Source: Akkermansiaceae bacterium (GTDB lineage: Bacteria; Verrucomicrobiota; Verrucomicrobiia; Verrucomicrobiales; Akkermansiaceae). From it: a DNA stretch of 39,219 nt. Shown here in pieces: positions 1 to 11,290 of the stretch. A program made the position numbers and the translations under genes. Under the pieces are notes generated by a model. The model did no database searches, had not been told where the DNA came from, and was given only the letters and a program-made list of their open reading frames with translations. Within the stretch, counting starts at the first letter, position 1, and each line of letters starts with the position of its first letter. The DNA is taken from NCBI GenBank assembly GCA_947491475.1, contig CANLKN010000027.1, positions 1-39,219 of the forward strand. Reading direction: 5' to 3'.

Positions 1-340
1 CTGGAAGTCATCTGCGCGAAAACCATGCAGGTGAGTTGCTGTCGGAATCCAAAATGGCGGACAGAGATTGTGGGCTCGTATCGCTTTACTATGCGGTCGA
101 GCGTCTGACGGTGGACCAGGTCGAGAACCTGGGAGAGAATGAAGCGTCCGGAGTTCATGGACGAAAATTCTGGAAAATGCCGCCGCAGAGTTCAAATCCG
201 TCACACGCTTTTCCGTGCCTAATCCACTCATTTGAAATGCTTTCTAGAAACTTGAATTGAATTCAACCGGACACCCGTGATTCAAAATACAAAAAATTAT
301 TCTTGCGGGACAGGGGCCTAAGGCTTAGCCCGTAATCGTC
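1..340. other. Left-edge stretch with no gene recognised
   Basis: I see no convincing coding region here. The only open frame of note on the plus strand begins with TTG near base 36, runs to about base 260, has no ribosome binding site and no recognisable motif. The last 100 bases are AT-rich and are probably the upstream region of the gene starting at 341. Confidence 0.4.
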
Positions 341-925
341 ATGAGTACAAAAAAGAAAAAAGCAACCGCAACCGGAGTCCGCTATAGCGATGCGCAGAAG
401 AAGGAAATTGTGAACTTCGTCACGCAATACAATAAGGAAAACGGTCGTGGTGGCCAAAGTGCCGCAGCCAGCAAATACAAAGTCACTCCCCTTACCATTT
501 CCGGATGGTTGAAGGCCGCTGGTGCCAAGGCTCCGGGTAAGAAAAAGATTCAAACCCCCGCTAATGCCGCCCCTAAAGCATCCAAGGCTGCCTCTAAAGC
601 CCCCAAGGCCGCCAAGGGAAAGAAAGGCAAGATCGGAATTCGCTACACTCCTGAAGAGAAGAAGGAAGTAGTCGAGTTCGTGACCTCCTACAACGAGGTC
701 AACGGCCGTGGTGGACAAAACCAGGCTGCCAAAAAGTTTAAACTTTCCGTGCTCACCGTAGCTTCATGGCTCAAAGCCGCTGGCGCGAAGAAGCCCGGCA
801 GCAAGAAGATCACTACCAAGGTTCCCAAGGTCGCAAAGAAGGCTGCAAAGAAGACTGTTGTGAAGGCTTCGGGTGATCTGGCCGCTTTCAAGGCAGCGCT
901 CGTCAAGGTGATCAACCAATTCTAA
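341..925 (+). CDS. Basic protein with two helix-turn-helix-like modules joined by a histone-H1-like linker
   Basis: The 194-residue protein contains two copies of a module of about 58 residues (roughly 12-69 and 99-156). Each has the pattern KKEIVNFV / KKEVVEFV, then NGRGGQ, then an Ala/Lys helix, then a segment ending in the shared WLKAAGAK. This spacing resembles the small HTH of transposase and Psq-like DNA-binding folds. Between the copies (70-98) and after the second (157-176) lie Lys/Ala/Pro-rich stretches like histone H1 tails. The last 18 residues are a short hydrophobic helix. DNA binding, perhaps as a nucleoid-associated protein, is inferred and not shown. ATG 341 is the only good start and the gene stands alone with its own terminator. 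The family name is not known to me. Confidence 0.75.
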   Translation: MSTKKKKATATGVRYSDAQKKEIVNFVTQYNKENGRGGQSAAASKYKVTPLTISGWLKAAGAKAPGKKKIQTPANAAPKASKAASKAPKAAKGKKGKIGIRYTPEEKKEVVEFVTSYNEVNGRGGQNQAAKKFKLSVLTVASWLKAAGAKKPGSKKITTKVPKVAKKAAKKTVVKASGDLAAFKAALVKVINQF

Positions 926-945
926 ATCAAAACCAAAACCCTCGT

Positions 946-986
946 AAAAAGCCATGGCCGCATCCGCAAGGGTGCGGCCCTTTTTT
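946..986. terminator. Bidirectional rho-independent terminator
   Basis: A 10-bp stem (956-965 with 970-979, one G-T pair) and a GCAA loop are followed by six T on the plus strand (981-986). Five A precede the stem (946-950) and give a T run on the minus strand. It ends the gene at 341-925 and probably also the minus-strand NUDIX gene, which stops at 995. Confidence 0.8.
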
Positions 987-994
987 GCGGCATG

Positions 995-1525
995 CTACCA
1001 TGCGATGCCAGTGTGCATGTTCATCCATTGCATGGATTCGCCCTCGAACACAAAGCGTCCGTGGAAGGTGGTTTCCTCAAGCAAGAGCGGCAGCCAATGG
1101 CGGTCATCTTCCCACATCTTTTGATAGGGGATGGCATCCAATGGTGTCCAGACCGGCACGGCTTCATCGGTCTCGGTCGGTTTGCCGAGATGATCATCCG
1201 CCCGATAGACATGGCATAGGATGTCCGGACAGTCGGTCATGGCGAACCATAGCTCGCCGATCTTGCGCGCTCCGAGCGGGGTGATGAGGAGTTCCTCCTG
1301 GCACTCGCGGATCACCGATTCGAGTGGTGTCTCGCCGGGATCGATCTTGCCTCCGGGGCCATTGATTTTTCCCGCGCCGAGTCCTCGTTTTTTTTCGATG
1401 AGAAGAATGCTTCCATCCTTCACGATGAACATGAGCGTAGCATGGATTTCACCCTGCCAGACGTTCCAGTCGATTGGGGATGGCGGCGTATGTTCCGGCA
1501 CAGGTTGCATGGGTGGAGACATCAT
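995..1525 (-). CDS. NUDIX hydrolase, MTH1/MutT-like
   Basis: The 176-residue protein contains a NUDIX box near residues 60-85: GGKIDPGE, seven residues, then RECQEEL. The Glu residues that bind the metal are present; the usual Gly near the end of the box is Leu. The LxFxGxxMQWMNMHTGIAW-type tail (FEGESMQWMNM near the C-terminus) is close to the C-terminal region of MTH1-type 8-oxo-dGTP diphosphatases, so cleaning of oxidised nucleotides is the most likely role; other nucleoside diphosphate substrates are possible. It starts 15 bases after the PIN-domain gene and is probably co-transcribed with it. About 25 N-terminal residues rich in Pro precede the fold. Confidence 0.85.
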   Translation of the reverse strand: MMSPPMQPVPEHTPPSPIDWNVWQGEIHATLMFIVKDGSILLIEKKRGLGAGKINGPGGKIDPGETPLESVIRECQEELLITPLGARKIGELWFAMTDCPDILCHVYRADDHLGKPTETDEAVPVWTPLDAIPYQKMWEDDRHWLPLLLEETTFHGRFVFEGESMQWMNMHTGIAW

Positions 1526-1540
1526 GGGATAGAGAGACTT

Positions 1541-1969
1541 TCAGTTGGATCCGTCCGGATCATACATACCGCCGTAGCCGGGGCGGTATAAGTGCAGGGC
1601 GGGAAAGATTTCCGCCATCGCCTCGAAGTGTTTGTCCACCGCATAGACGCGACATTGGTTTTCCATGGCAATGGTGGCGATGAGCACGTCGTTCCATGGC
1701 GCGGTGACACCGCGTGACTTTAGAAGCGCGAAGTTCACGGCCGCCTTGCGCCAGATTTTCTGGTCGTTGCGGATGTAGGGGAGGATGTTGCACCATGCTT
1801 GCAGGCGCTCGCGTTCCTGCGGGCGGGCGCCACCCAGAAACTCCATCTCCACGGGACCGCAGAGTGCCGCCTGGAAATCGTCCAGCAAGCCTCTCAAGGC
1901 GAGTTTGACGGCGGCATCGCCCTTGAGGCGGTGCATTTCGATCCAAGCGCTGGTATCTACAATGACCAT
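1541..1969 (-). CDS. vapC: PIN-domain ribonuclease toxin, VapC family
   Basis: The 142-residue protein begins MVIVDTSAWIE, the classic first strand of a PIN domain with its first catalytic Asp. A central acidic position (PVEMEFLGG) and a later Asp (APWNDVLIATIA) complete the metal-binding set, and the C-terminus carries YAVDKHFEAMAE as in other VapC proteins. PIN toxins cut RNA, often tRNA, when released from their antitoxin. It lies 7 bases behind the gene for a small putative antitoxin, the normal order and spacing for a VapBC pair. The target RNA cannot be read from sequence. Confidence 0.9.
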   Translation of the reverse strand: MVIVDTSAWIEMHRLKGDAAVKLALRGLLDDFQAALCGPVEMEFLGGARPQERERLQAWCNILPYIRNDQKIWRKAAVNFALLKSRGVTAPWNDVLIATIAMENQCRVYAVDKHFEAMAEIFPALHLYRPGYGGMYDPDGSN

Positions 1970-1976
1970 GAGAAAA

Positions 1977-2183
1977 TCAGCGGTCGTAATCCTCGATTTC
2001 GTCGTTGCTCAGTGGATAGTCGCCGAAGTCGCCCTCCATCAGTTTTCGACCGAATTCGCGGGCCATTTGGCGGCGGACGTATTCTTTGGCCGCCTTGACC
2101 ACTGCCGGACCTTTTTTCCGCTCGCCGGTGATGCGCATGGCGTCTTGCAAGACATCATCGTCAATGTCGATGGTGATTTTCAT
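1977..2183 (-). CDS. Antitoxin of the VapBC pair
   Basis: This 68-residue protein starts MKITIDIDDDVLQDAM, a short strand followed by a helix as in ribbon-helix-helix antitoxins that resemble DUF2191/VapB. The middle (RKKGPAVVKAAKEYVRR) is the second helix, and the acidic tail (GDFGDYPLSNDEIEDYD) is likely the disordered part that covers the toxin active site. It is the first gene of the pair and should bind and block the PIN toxin and repress its own promoter. The assignment rests on size, position and fold pattern. Confidence 0.85.
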   Translation of the reverse strand: MKITIDIDDDVLQDAMRITGERKKGPAVVKAAKEYVRRQMAREFGRKLMEGDFGDYPLSNDEIEDYDR

Positions 2184-2189
2184 GAGGTT

Positions 2190-2217
2190 ATTTTACCTTT
2201 AAAGTAACACTCTTCAA
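2190..2217 (-). promoter_or_regulatory. Putative vapBC promoter with overlapping palindrome
   Basis: Reading toward the antitoxin gene, TTGAAG (2212-2217) and TAAAAT (2190-2195) are 16 bases apart, and the latter lies only 6 bases before the ATG, so the leader would be very short. A near-perfect palindrome TTAC-C-TTTAAA-GTAA (2193-2207) overlaps the -10 box and is a plausible autoregulatory operator. No experiment supports this. Confidence 0.4.
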
Positions 2218-2242
2218 TAAAAATAATAATATTTTTCCACCT

Positions 2243-5074
<2,832 letters not shown>

Positions 5075-5547
5075 AATGATCGGAGGATGGTGTGTACCGC
5101 AGCGGCGCAACGCCCTCTCCAATAGTGGAAAATGTCAGTCGCGCAACCCCTGCCATGATGAAAGGCACAAATTCTCCTCCCATGAGAGACAGAATTGTGG
5201 AGGCCGAAATCAATTCCCAGTTCGCCTTCATCATCGGCATCAGCCCGCGAACCCTCCAAAAAACTGGGAACAAGGCCACTGACCCGGAACGAACCCCTCC
5301 ATCATCACCGGCGTCCGCCGCTGTGAGATTTGTAGCGCCGTTGGCGTCCGTAACCTCCCTGATGGCAATCGGGCTCAAAAACTGAATTTTCTGAATTCTT
5401 CTCAGTGCCTTCAGTCTTCCTTTGACTTGATGGCATTACGTCCAAGCGGCAAGGGCTTAACCATGTATCCAAGTTTGCTAGCGCTCACTTTGCTTTGTGC
5501 TTCAGTGGTTCCAAAAGCTGATCGTCACAGAGAGAGGCTGCGGGTTT
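5075..5547. other. Intergenic stretch upstream of gcvP
   Basis: This is 473 bases between the gcvP start and the end of the sialidase-like gene. It should hold the gcvP promoter. I looked for the GGAGAGA and CCGAAGG elements of a glycine riboswitch and did not find a convincing set. Small open frames exist but none looks coding. Confidence 0.4.
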
Positions 5548-7281
5548 TCAGGGCGCGGGTGCGGACGCCCAGTCGGGAATCGTCCCATTGCCGGTCGCCT
5601 CGCCAGCGAGCATCCAGGACAGGTTGAAACGCGCGATGGACCCGCGTCCCCAGATTTCATACTGAAGATAGATCCATCCCTCAGAGGCCGTGCCGGCTCG
5701 TCCGGCGGCGAGGGATGAGTAGGCGAAGGAACCGGCATCCACCAGGCGTTTCACCGGCCACGTCTCACCGCCGTCGAAGCTCGCCCAGACCGTTCCGCGC
5801 TCGCGGGCGGTGTCGCTTTCGACGTTGCTGAAAATCAGGATGTCCCGACCGTGGACCGGCAACCGGATCAGACCGTGCATGAGGCCGTATCGCGAGTTCG
5901 TGTTGCCGTCGGGGAGCACGGGGCTCACGCGAAGATCCCGCCACGTCTCGCCGCCGTCATGGCTCCACGCGAAGTGCTTCTTGAACATGTCGAGACCGTC
6001 CGTCCCGAGATGCCGCCTCGCGATGAAAAGGATCCGTCCGTCCGTCAATTCCGTCACCGCCGCCTCGTTGGTGCCGAAGGCGGGGAACGGCGCGCTGGTG
6101 TCCCAGGTCCGCCCGCCGTCATCGCTGTAGATTGCGTTGCAAAACGCATCGGCCGGACCGCCAGCAATATTTCCGCCCATGTAGTTGCCTGTCGCCCGGA
6201 GCAAGCGGCCGCGCCGGTTTCCGAATCTCAGCGTGATGCCGTGCTCGTTCATGTGCATCGAAGGCACGTGGCCGCTGGCCTTCCGGTGGAGCGGATGAAT
6301 CACCGTCGCCTCATCCAGCGTCCATGTCGCACCGTGGTCGGAACTGCGGTAGATGCGAGGCGGCGGGCCAGGGGGGTGAGAGTTTTCGACGAAAATCAGG
6401 ACATCCCCCGTGACTTCGTCAACCGTAACGCCGCCGCCGTGAACCCCTTCCTCCACCAGGCTCTCCGGCTCCCATGTCGTGCCACCGTCGAGGCTGCGGC
6501 GGACTTTGTAGCCGCCCCCGGCCCATGTGGCAATGACCGTCCCGTCCAGCGCCACGACGACGTTTGGCATCCGGCCGCCCTCAAAGAGCGACTGGATTTC
6601 GAGTTTCGGTTCTCCGAGGAAGGTGGCCAATCCGGACTCCTGCGGCGGCGTCCAGCCGGTCCGCTGTTGGATCGACTTCATGCCCTCAATCGAAACTCCG
6701 TAAACCCGCATCGTAGAGCGATGGGGGCGGACGCCGACCTGGCCGAGCGGCCCGGTGAACCCGCGCAGGACATGGATTTCCTTGCCGTCGATCACAAAGC
6801 GCAACTGGTCGTCCTCCCGTTCGATCGTTGCGACAAACGGCTCGTTTGCGCGAATGATCTCCGTGGCGGGGCCCAGCAAGACCGCCTTGCGGCCGCCAAA
6901 GGCGGGGCCCTCGACGAACAGTTTCCGCCCCGAGCCGTCGAGCCCGAAGTGGTTGGCCTTGCCGAAAAGCACCGACGCGCCGGTGCCATCCACGGCTTCC
7001 AGCGCGAGGCGCATAGAGATGCGCCCGGACTCGGTTCCGAACTCATGCGGCAGGAAAAGCGGATTGCCTATGCCGCTGCCGCGCACGAACCCATCGCCGG
7101 ATTCCCACGCTTTGGTCACTGGCGCGTGGACCTGCCGGTAATACGACAAGTCCGCCGCGTTGAATCCCTCGGCGGAATCCGGCGCAGCGGCCGCGATTGA
7201 GGCGAGAGCGGGGACCAGCAGGAGCGTATGGACCGCCCGTTTCGCAAACGATAGCCCGGTTGTCTTCATCTTCGTTGGCAT
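5548..7281 (-). CDS. Secreted sialidase-like (Asp-box) protein with N-terminal sandwich domain
   Basis: The 577-residue protein has a signal peptide (hydrophobic run with TLLLVPALASIAAAA before the cut). Residues about 30-210 look like a jelly-roll or LamG-like domain. From about 215 onward a six-bladed sialidase-type propeller is shown by five Asp boxes: SLDGGTTW, SSDHGATW, SDDGGRTW, SHDGGETW and SFDGGETW. The family includes sialidases that release sialic acid from glycans, but many environmental members act on other sugars or only bind, and I cannot place the arginine triad with certainty. A second ATG four codons in (7269) is an equally good start. It stands alone in the minus-strand series. 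Confidence 0.8.
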   Translation of the reverse strand: MPTKMKTTGLSFAKRAVHTLLLVPALASIAAAAPDSAEGFNAADLSYYRQVHAPVTKAWESGDGFVRGSGIGNPLFLPHEFGTESGRISMRLALEAVDGTGASVLFGKANHFGLDGSGRKLFVEGPAFGGRKAVLLGPATEIIRANEPFVATIEREDDQLRFVIDGKEIHVLRGFTGPLGQVGVRPHRSTMRVYGVSIEGMKSIQQRTGWTPPQESGLATFLGEPKLEIQSLFEGGRMPNVVVALDGTVIATWAGGGYKVRRSLDGGTTWEPESLVEEGVHGGGVTVDEVTGDVLIFVENSHPPGPPPRIYRSSDHGATWTLDEATVIHPLHRKASGHVPSMHMNEHGITLRFGNRRGRLLRATGNYMGGNIAGGPADAFCNAIYSDDGGRTWDTSAPFPAFGTNEAAVTELTDGRILFIARRHLGTDGLDMFKKHFAWSHDGGETWRDLRVSPVLPDGNTNSRYGLMHGLIRLPVHGRDILIFSNVESDTARERGTVWASFDGGETWPVKRLVDAGSFAYSSLAAGRAGTASEGWIYLQYEIWGRGSIARFNLSWMLAGEATGNGTIPDWASAPAP

Positions 7282-7375
7282 GCTGGCACCATGGCGATCA
7301 AATTTGAAGCAATCAATGGATTACTCATAGCCAGATAGAATTACCATCTCAAATTATCAAGATCGGTGTGGAAAA

Positions 7376-7498
7376 CTAAGCTGAAGTTGTGGTCCAGACT
7401 TCCCTGATGCGGGCGATGGAATCGCGCCAGCGAGCCTGTTTGTAGATCCAGACACGCACCCAACGGATGAAGCGCTGGGTCAGCTCGGTGACTCTCAT
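7376..7498 (-). CDS. Possible Trp/Arg-rich small protein
   Basis: A 40-residue frame begins with ATG at 7498 and ends TAG at 7376. It is rich in Arg and Trp (FIRWVRVWIYK, ARWRDSIARI) and would form an amphipathic basic helix. It lies 44 bases downstream of the CHAD gene in the same direction. No clear ribosome binding site is seen and it could be chance or a gene remnant. The rest of the 7282-7542 gap shows nothing else. Confidence 0.25.
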   Translation of the reverse strand: MRVTELTQRFIRWVRVWIYKQARWRDSIARIREVWTTTSA

Positions 7499-7542
7499 TG
7501 AGCAATAAACCCAGCACGATCACAGGTGCTTGAGTGACGGTT

Positions 7543-8355
7543 TCACTCGCGCCCGGCGGCGCGCAGGCGGGCGGCGTCCTTGATCACCTTGCGCTGGAGA
7601 TTCTCGCGCGCGGCGGCGATCGTTTTCCACAAATCAGGCGCAAACCTCTTGGTGAAACCATGGTTTGCCAGCCATCCGGATAGGGTTGCGAGGTCGTTCT
7701 CGTCGCCTAACAACTCAGCCAGTTCCGGCAGGATTGGATCCGCCGTGATGCTGTCCTGCGGCAGGAAAACGATCGCTCCGAGCCATGCCTTCACCGCCTT
7801 GCGGGCTTCATGGAAATCCCCCTCGGCGCGGCGGTCGAGTTTGCGACAACGGACGAGGGCCTTCTTTTCAAGTTTGGCGAGGCCTTTGGAAATCCGCTCC
7901 GGCAGGTGGTCGGCGGGCAGGCTCTGCAACTCTTCGAGAGCCGCGCTCACGCGGTCCACGCACCAGGCAATGGTTTCCGGTGGCGGCCGTCGCGCGGCGG
8001 AGTGGGTTTGCTGATCCAGCAATCCGGCGATGGCGGCACAAATCCCGGGGTCTCCCACCCAGCCGAGTTTGTTCCAGGTGTTGAGGCGCGAGACGGCATC
8101 CCGCGGGCCGGACAACAGACGGCCGATCGCCTGGATTTCCAGCGCCGCGCTCTTTCCCAGCCGGAATAATGAGAACCCGCCGCGCAACGACTTGCCGAGC
8201 TTGCGGATGGCATGAATCTCCTCCGCCACTCTCCCTTTTGAGTCGAGCAAACCGAGCAGTTGTTGTTTCATCGACTCGCAATGAGTCGTCAATCGTTCAC
8301 GGGCGAGCAGAGCGGTGGTTTCATCCGGAGTGTGCATGGCCGGATGTAAAGACAC
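7543..8355 (-). CDS. CHAD-domain protein
   Basis: The 270-residue protein is nearly all helical. The CHAD signatures are visible twice: IHAIRKLGKSLRGGFSLFR near residue 47 and DFHEARKAVKAWLGAIVF near residue 180, each a His-x2-Arg-x3-Lys pattern, followed by GDENDLATL. CHAD domains bind polyphosphate through these basic residues and often associate with polyphosphate granules. No CYTH phosphatase domain is attached. The chosen start is GTG 8355 because GGGGGA lies a few bases upstream; ATG 8337 is an alternative. It follows serA by 50 bases. Confidence 0.85.
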   Translation of the reverse strand: MSLHPAMHTPDETTALLARERLTTHCESMKQQLLGLLDSKGRVAEEIHAIRKLGKSLRGGFSLFRLGKSAALEIQAIGRLLSGPRDAVSRLNTWNKLGWVGDPGICAAIAGLLDQQTHSAARRPPPETIAWCVDRVSAALEELQSLPADHLPERISKGLAKLEKKALVRCRKLDRRAEGDFHEARKAVKAWLGAIVFLPQDSITADPILPELAELLGDENDLATLSGWLANHGFTKRFAPDLWKTIAAARENLQRKVIKDAARLRAAGRE

Positions 8356-8405
8356 GGATTCCCCCGCTTGTCAGTGCGGATCGTGTGACAATCTCTTGAA
8401 GCAGG

Positions 8406-10001
8406 TCACAGCTCGAAGCTGAGCACACGGATGATGCCGGGTGCGGCACGCAGGCTGGCAAGCAGCGCGGCGGGCGGCTCGGTATCCACCTCGATCACCG
8501 TGACCGCGCGCGAGTGCTCGGGATCACGGCTGAGCGCCATGTTGGCGATGTTGACCGATGCGCTGCCGAGCGAGGTGCCGATCAGGCCGACAATGCCCGG
8601 GCGGTCGTCGTTTTCGACAAATAGGAAACATCCGCTGGGGCTGGTTTCCACGTTGTGGCCGGCGATGTGGACGATGCGCGGGGCCTTGCCGTAAAAGGTG
8701 CCGGCCACAGTGCAAACCTCATCGCCTTTTACGGCGGAGACTTCGATCAACTCGGTGCAGTTGGTGGCCAGTGCGACGGTGGATTCGGAGACCTGGAGTC
8801 CCAGCGCCTTGGCCACGGCCGGGGCGTTGACCAGGTTCACCTGTGCCTCGTCATGGGCTGCGGCGAGGTAGCCGGTGAGCGTTTTGCGGGTGATGAGCTC
8901 GGTATCGAGTTCGGAAACCGGGCCAAGATAGGAAACGCGGATCGCATCGCACTGGGCCGGGGCGATTTTCGAGAGCAGCTTGCCGAGCGAGTTGGCGAGG
9001 TCGAGGTAGGGGCCCACGCTTTCGAGCGTGCGGCTGTCGAGATTGGGCATGTTCACCGCATTGCGGATCTCGCCGGTGACGAGAAAATCGCGCACTTGTT
9101 GGGCCACTTCGATGCCGACGTTTTCCTGGGCCTCCGCGGTGGATGCGCCGAGGTGCGGAGTGAAAACGGCTTTCTTCGCGCCAAACAACGGAAAATCCGC
9201 AGTCGGTGGCTCGGTTTCAAACACATCCAGCGCGATGCCGGCGAGTTGTCCCTCGTCGAGCAGAGCCTTGGCAGCCGCTTCATCCACGAGTCCGCCGCGC
9301 GCGCAGTTGACCACCAGCGCGCCGCGATTCATCAGATTGAGGCGTTTTTCGTCGAGGATATGGCTGGTTTCCGGCGTGAGCGGGATGTGCAACGTGACGA
9401 CATCCGCGCCCGTCAGCGCTTCTTCAGGGCTCTCGGCGAGCTCGACCTTGAGCGACTGGGCGCGGGCGGCGGTGAGGAATGGATCGAAGGCGACAACCGT
9501 CATGCCGAAGGCCTGGGCGCGCTTCGCAAACTCGGTGCCGATGCGGCCCATGCCGAGGATGGCGAGGCGCTTGCCATTCATTTCAACGCCTTCGAAGGAC
9601 TTGCGGTCCCATTTTCCGGCGATCATCGAAGCATGCGCCTGCGGGATGTTGCGGGCCAGCGAGAGCATCAACGTGAATGCGTGCTCGGCGGTGGAAATCG
9701 TGTTGCCGCTCGGCGTGTTCATCACCACCACGCCGTGGTCGGTGGCGGCGGCGCGGTCGATGTTGTCCACGCCCACCCCGGCGCGACCGATGACTTTGAG
9801 GTTTTTCGCGGCAGCGAAAACTTCGGGCGTCACCTTCGTCTGGGAACGCACGACCAAGCCGTGGTAGCCACCGATGATTTTGAGCAACTCATCCGGCTTG
9901 AGGCCGGTGTTGACGTCAACGTCGATGCCCGGAGCGTTGCGCAGGGCGTCCACGCCCTTTTCCGAGATGGGGTCCGAAACCAACACACGATAGTTTGCCA
10001 T
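8406..10001 (-). CDS. serA: D-3-phosphoglycerate dehydrogenase
   Basis: The 531-residue protein matches the long form of SerA, which oxidises 3-phosphoglycerate with NAD in the first step of serine synthesis. The substrate-binding domain opens the chain (VRSQTKVT, GRAGVGVDNID). The NAD-binding fold has GMGRIG near residue 150. Catalytic regions NCARGGLVDE, VFETEP and PHLGASTAEA carry the Arg, Glu and His. An intervening domain of about 140 residues and a C-terminal ACT domain (FVENDDRPGIVGLIG), the likely site of serine feedback, complete it. Serine is the normal source of the glycine used by GcvP, whose gene is nearby on the same strand but not in the same operon. Confidence 0.97.
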   Translation of the reverse strand: MANYRVLVSDPISEKGVDALRNAPGIDVDVNTGLKPDELLKIIGGYHGLVVRSQTKVTPEVFAAAKNLKVIGRAGVGVDNIDRAAATDHGVVVMNTPSGNTISTAEHAFTLMLSLARNIPQAHASMIAGKWDRKSFEGVEMNGKRLAILGMGRIGTEFAKRAQAFGMTVVAFDPFLTAARAQSLKVELAESPEEALTGADVVTLHIPLTPETSHILDEKRLNLMNRGALVVNCARGGLVDEAAAKALLDEGQLAGIALDVFETEPPTADFPLFGAKKAVFTPHLGASTAEAQENVGIEVAQQVRDFLVTGEIRNAVNMPNLDSRTLESVGPYLDLANSLGKLLSKIAPAQCDAIRVSYLGPVSELDTELITRKTLTGYLAAAHDEAQVNLVNAPAVAKALGLQVSESTVALATNCTELIEVSAVKGDEVCTVAGTFYGKAPRIVHIAGHNVETSPSGCFLFVENDDRPGIVGLIGTSLGSASVNIANMALSRDPEHSRAVTVIEVDTEPPAALLASLRAAPGIIRVLSFEL

Positions 10002-10107
10002 AGGCCATGGGCCTTAAACGACCGCCCCCGGACTGGCAAGGGTTTGAGTGTAAAAAAACCGAATCGCACCGGATCGCGCGCTTGGCTGGAGAGGAAGTGG
10101 CGCAGTG

Positions 10108-10548
10108 TCAGTCCCCACGACGCTTCACCAGCAGCAGGTGCTCGCACGCCATCACGCATTCACCGCGCTGGTTGAGGGTTTCGAGTTTCTCCACCACGAT
10201 GCCGAATTCCGGCCGCTTGTGATCGCGTTTTTCCGCAATGGTCACCCGCGTGCGGATGGTGTCGCCGATGAATACGGCTTTCGGAAAACGCAGCTTTTCA
10301 TAGCCGTAGGTAATCGCCAGCGGGTTGATTTCCCCGGCGGTCTGGCCGACGCCGATGGTGAAAATAAGGGTGCCGTGCGCGATGCGCTGGCCGAAGGGCT
10401 GGGTGGCGCACCACTCCGCGTCCATGTGGTGAGGATAAAAATCCCCGCTCTGGCCGGCGTGGAGAACGATGTCGGTTTCGGTGATCGTCCGGCCGCCGCT
10501 ACAGCGGGTGAAACCGATTTCAAATTCTTCAAATGCGAGTTCTTTCAT
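10108..10548 (-). CDS. MaoC-family hydratase (catalytic residues intact)
   Basis: The 146-residue protein is a single hotdog domain. The (R)-specific enoyl-CoA hydratase signature is present: Asp36 and His41 in GDFYPHHMD, and FGQRIAHG at 52-59. Such enzymes add or remove water on a CoA thioester. It follows the IclR gene by 3 bases and is probably co-transcribed. A related gene lies at 20329-20850 in the facing operon, where the catalytic His is lost. Together with the CoA-transferase at 14124 this suggests a CoA-thioester step in the sugar pathway controlled by the IclR protein. The substrate is unknown. Confidence 0.88.
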   Translation of the reverse strand: MKELAFEEFEIGFTRCSGGRTITETDIVLHAGQSGDFYPHHMDAEWCATQPFGQRIAHGTLIFTIGVGQTAGEINPLAITYGYEKLRFPKAVFIGDTIRTRVTIAEKRDHKRPEFGIVVEKLETLNQRGECVMACEHLLLVKRRGD

Positions 10549-10551
10549 GAT

Positions 10552-11226
10552 TCAAATGCCTAGTGATTGGTGAATGTTCTTTGCCGCCGCGCTCAATGCC
10601 GCCAGCACGGTCGCCGGTTTTTTGGCTCCCTTCCGGCTCCGCAGCCAGGAAACGGCGAGCGCCGCATGCACCGCGCCACCCGCAGTACCCACGCGCACCA
10701 CGGCGTCGTCCACGCCTTCGATCGTCTCGTCGCGCGCCGTCACCGAATGCACGGTTTCATCGAGCAACAACCTGCCCGATGCCGTTTTTTCCGGCTCAAA
10801 ACCCGCGCCGACCTCGATCAACAGCCGGATGCTCTCCGGGCTCTCCTCCCGCGCGATGACCAGCAACTTGCCGCGATCCAGCACGCTGAGGTGGCAGCTT
10901 TCGCCGAGGGTTTCCGCAACTTGCCGCATCGGCTCGCGGGCTGCGGCAAGCAGGGTTCGCAGCGGCGAATGCGCCTGTGCCAACTCGAACAAGCGCAGCG
11001 TCGGAGCGTATTTTCCCGATGCTGTGTCGCGCCGCAGATAGGCCCGCCGTTCCAGACACACCAGCATCCGGAAAATCTCCGCGCTGCCGCGGTTCAGGTC
11101 GCGCGCCAACTCCGCCAGCGAGAGTGGGGACGGCGCTGCGGCCAGCGCCTCCAGAATGTCCAGGCCCTTCTCAAGGGCCGGAACGGAATAGGACGGCGCG
11201 GCTTTTTTCTGCGGTTTGGATGCCAT
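10552..11226 (-). CDS. IclR-family transcriptional regulator
   Basis: The 224-residue protein has the N-terminal winged helix (VPALEKGLDILEALA, SLAELARDLNRGSAEIFRML) at about 15-75 and the IclR effector-binding domain after it (GESCHLSVLDRGKLLVIARE, ASGRLLLDET). It is somewhat shorter than the usual 250 residues. The C-terminal part of the domain is compact and the SDP-like end motif is not clear. It sits head-to-head with operon A and leads a two-gene unit with a MaoC hydratase, so control of both directions by a carboxylic-acid or aromatic-type ligand is the natural inference for this family. Confidence 0.88.
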   Translation of the reverse strand: MASKPQKKAAPSYSVPALEKGLDILEALAAAPSPLSLAELARDLNRGSAEIFRMLVCLERRAYLRRDTASGKYAPTLRLFELAQAHSPLRTLLAAAREPMRQVAETLGESCHLSVLDRGKLLVIAREESPESIRLLIEVGAGFEPEKTASGRLLLDETVHSVTARDETIEGVDDAVVRVGTAGGAVHAALAVSWLRSRKGAKKPATVLAALSAAAKNIHQSLGI

Positions 11227-11290
11227 GTCGGATTTGCGGCTTGACCGTCACTAATAAAAAACCATTTTGCCAGTGAAAAATTAACCCGAC
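11227..11290. promoter_or_regulatory. Divergent promoter region between IclR regulator and operon A
   Basis: This 64-base gap must hold promoters in both directions. Toward iclR, TTTTCA and TATTAG are 17 bases apart. A weak dyad TTTT-GCCAGTG-AAAA lies near 11263-11277 and may be a regulator site. The matches are modest. Confidence 0.35.

Noticed and set aside
186-215. GTTCAAATCC string like a tRNA T-arm
   Set aside because: The flanking five bases do not pair and no acceptor, D or anticodon arms could be built around it.
36-260. Open frame of 74 codons at the left edge
   Set aside because: It begins with TTG, has no ribosome binding site, and its composition does not look like protein from this organism.
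5075-5400. Possible glycine riboswitch upstream of gcvP
   Set aside because: Some GGAG and GCCGATGATGAAGG strings occur, but the conserved core elements are not found together in the right order.
5851-10175. Long plus-strand open frames opposite the sialidase-like gene and serA
   Set aside because: They mirror well-supported genes in a GC-rich sequence, have no family motifs and lack ribosome binding sites.
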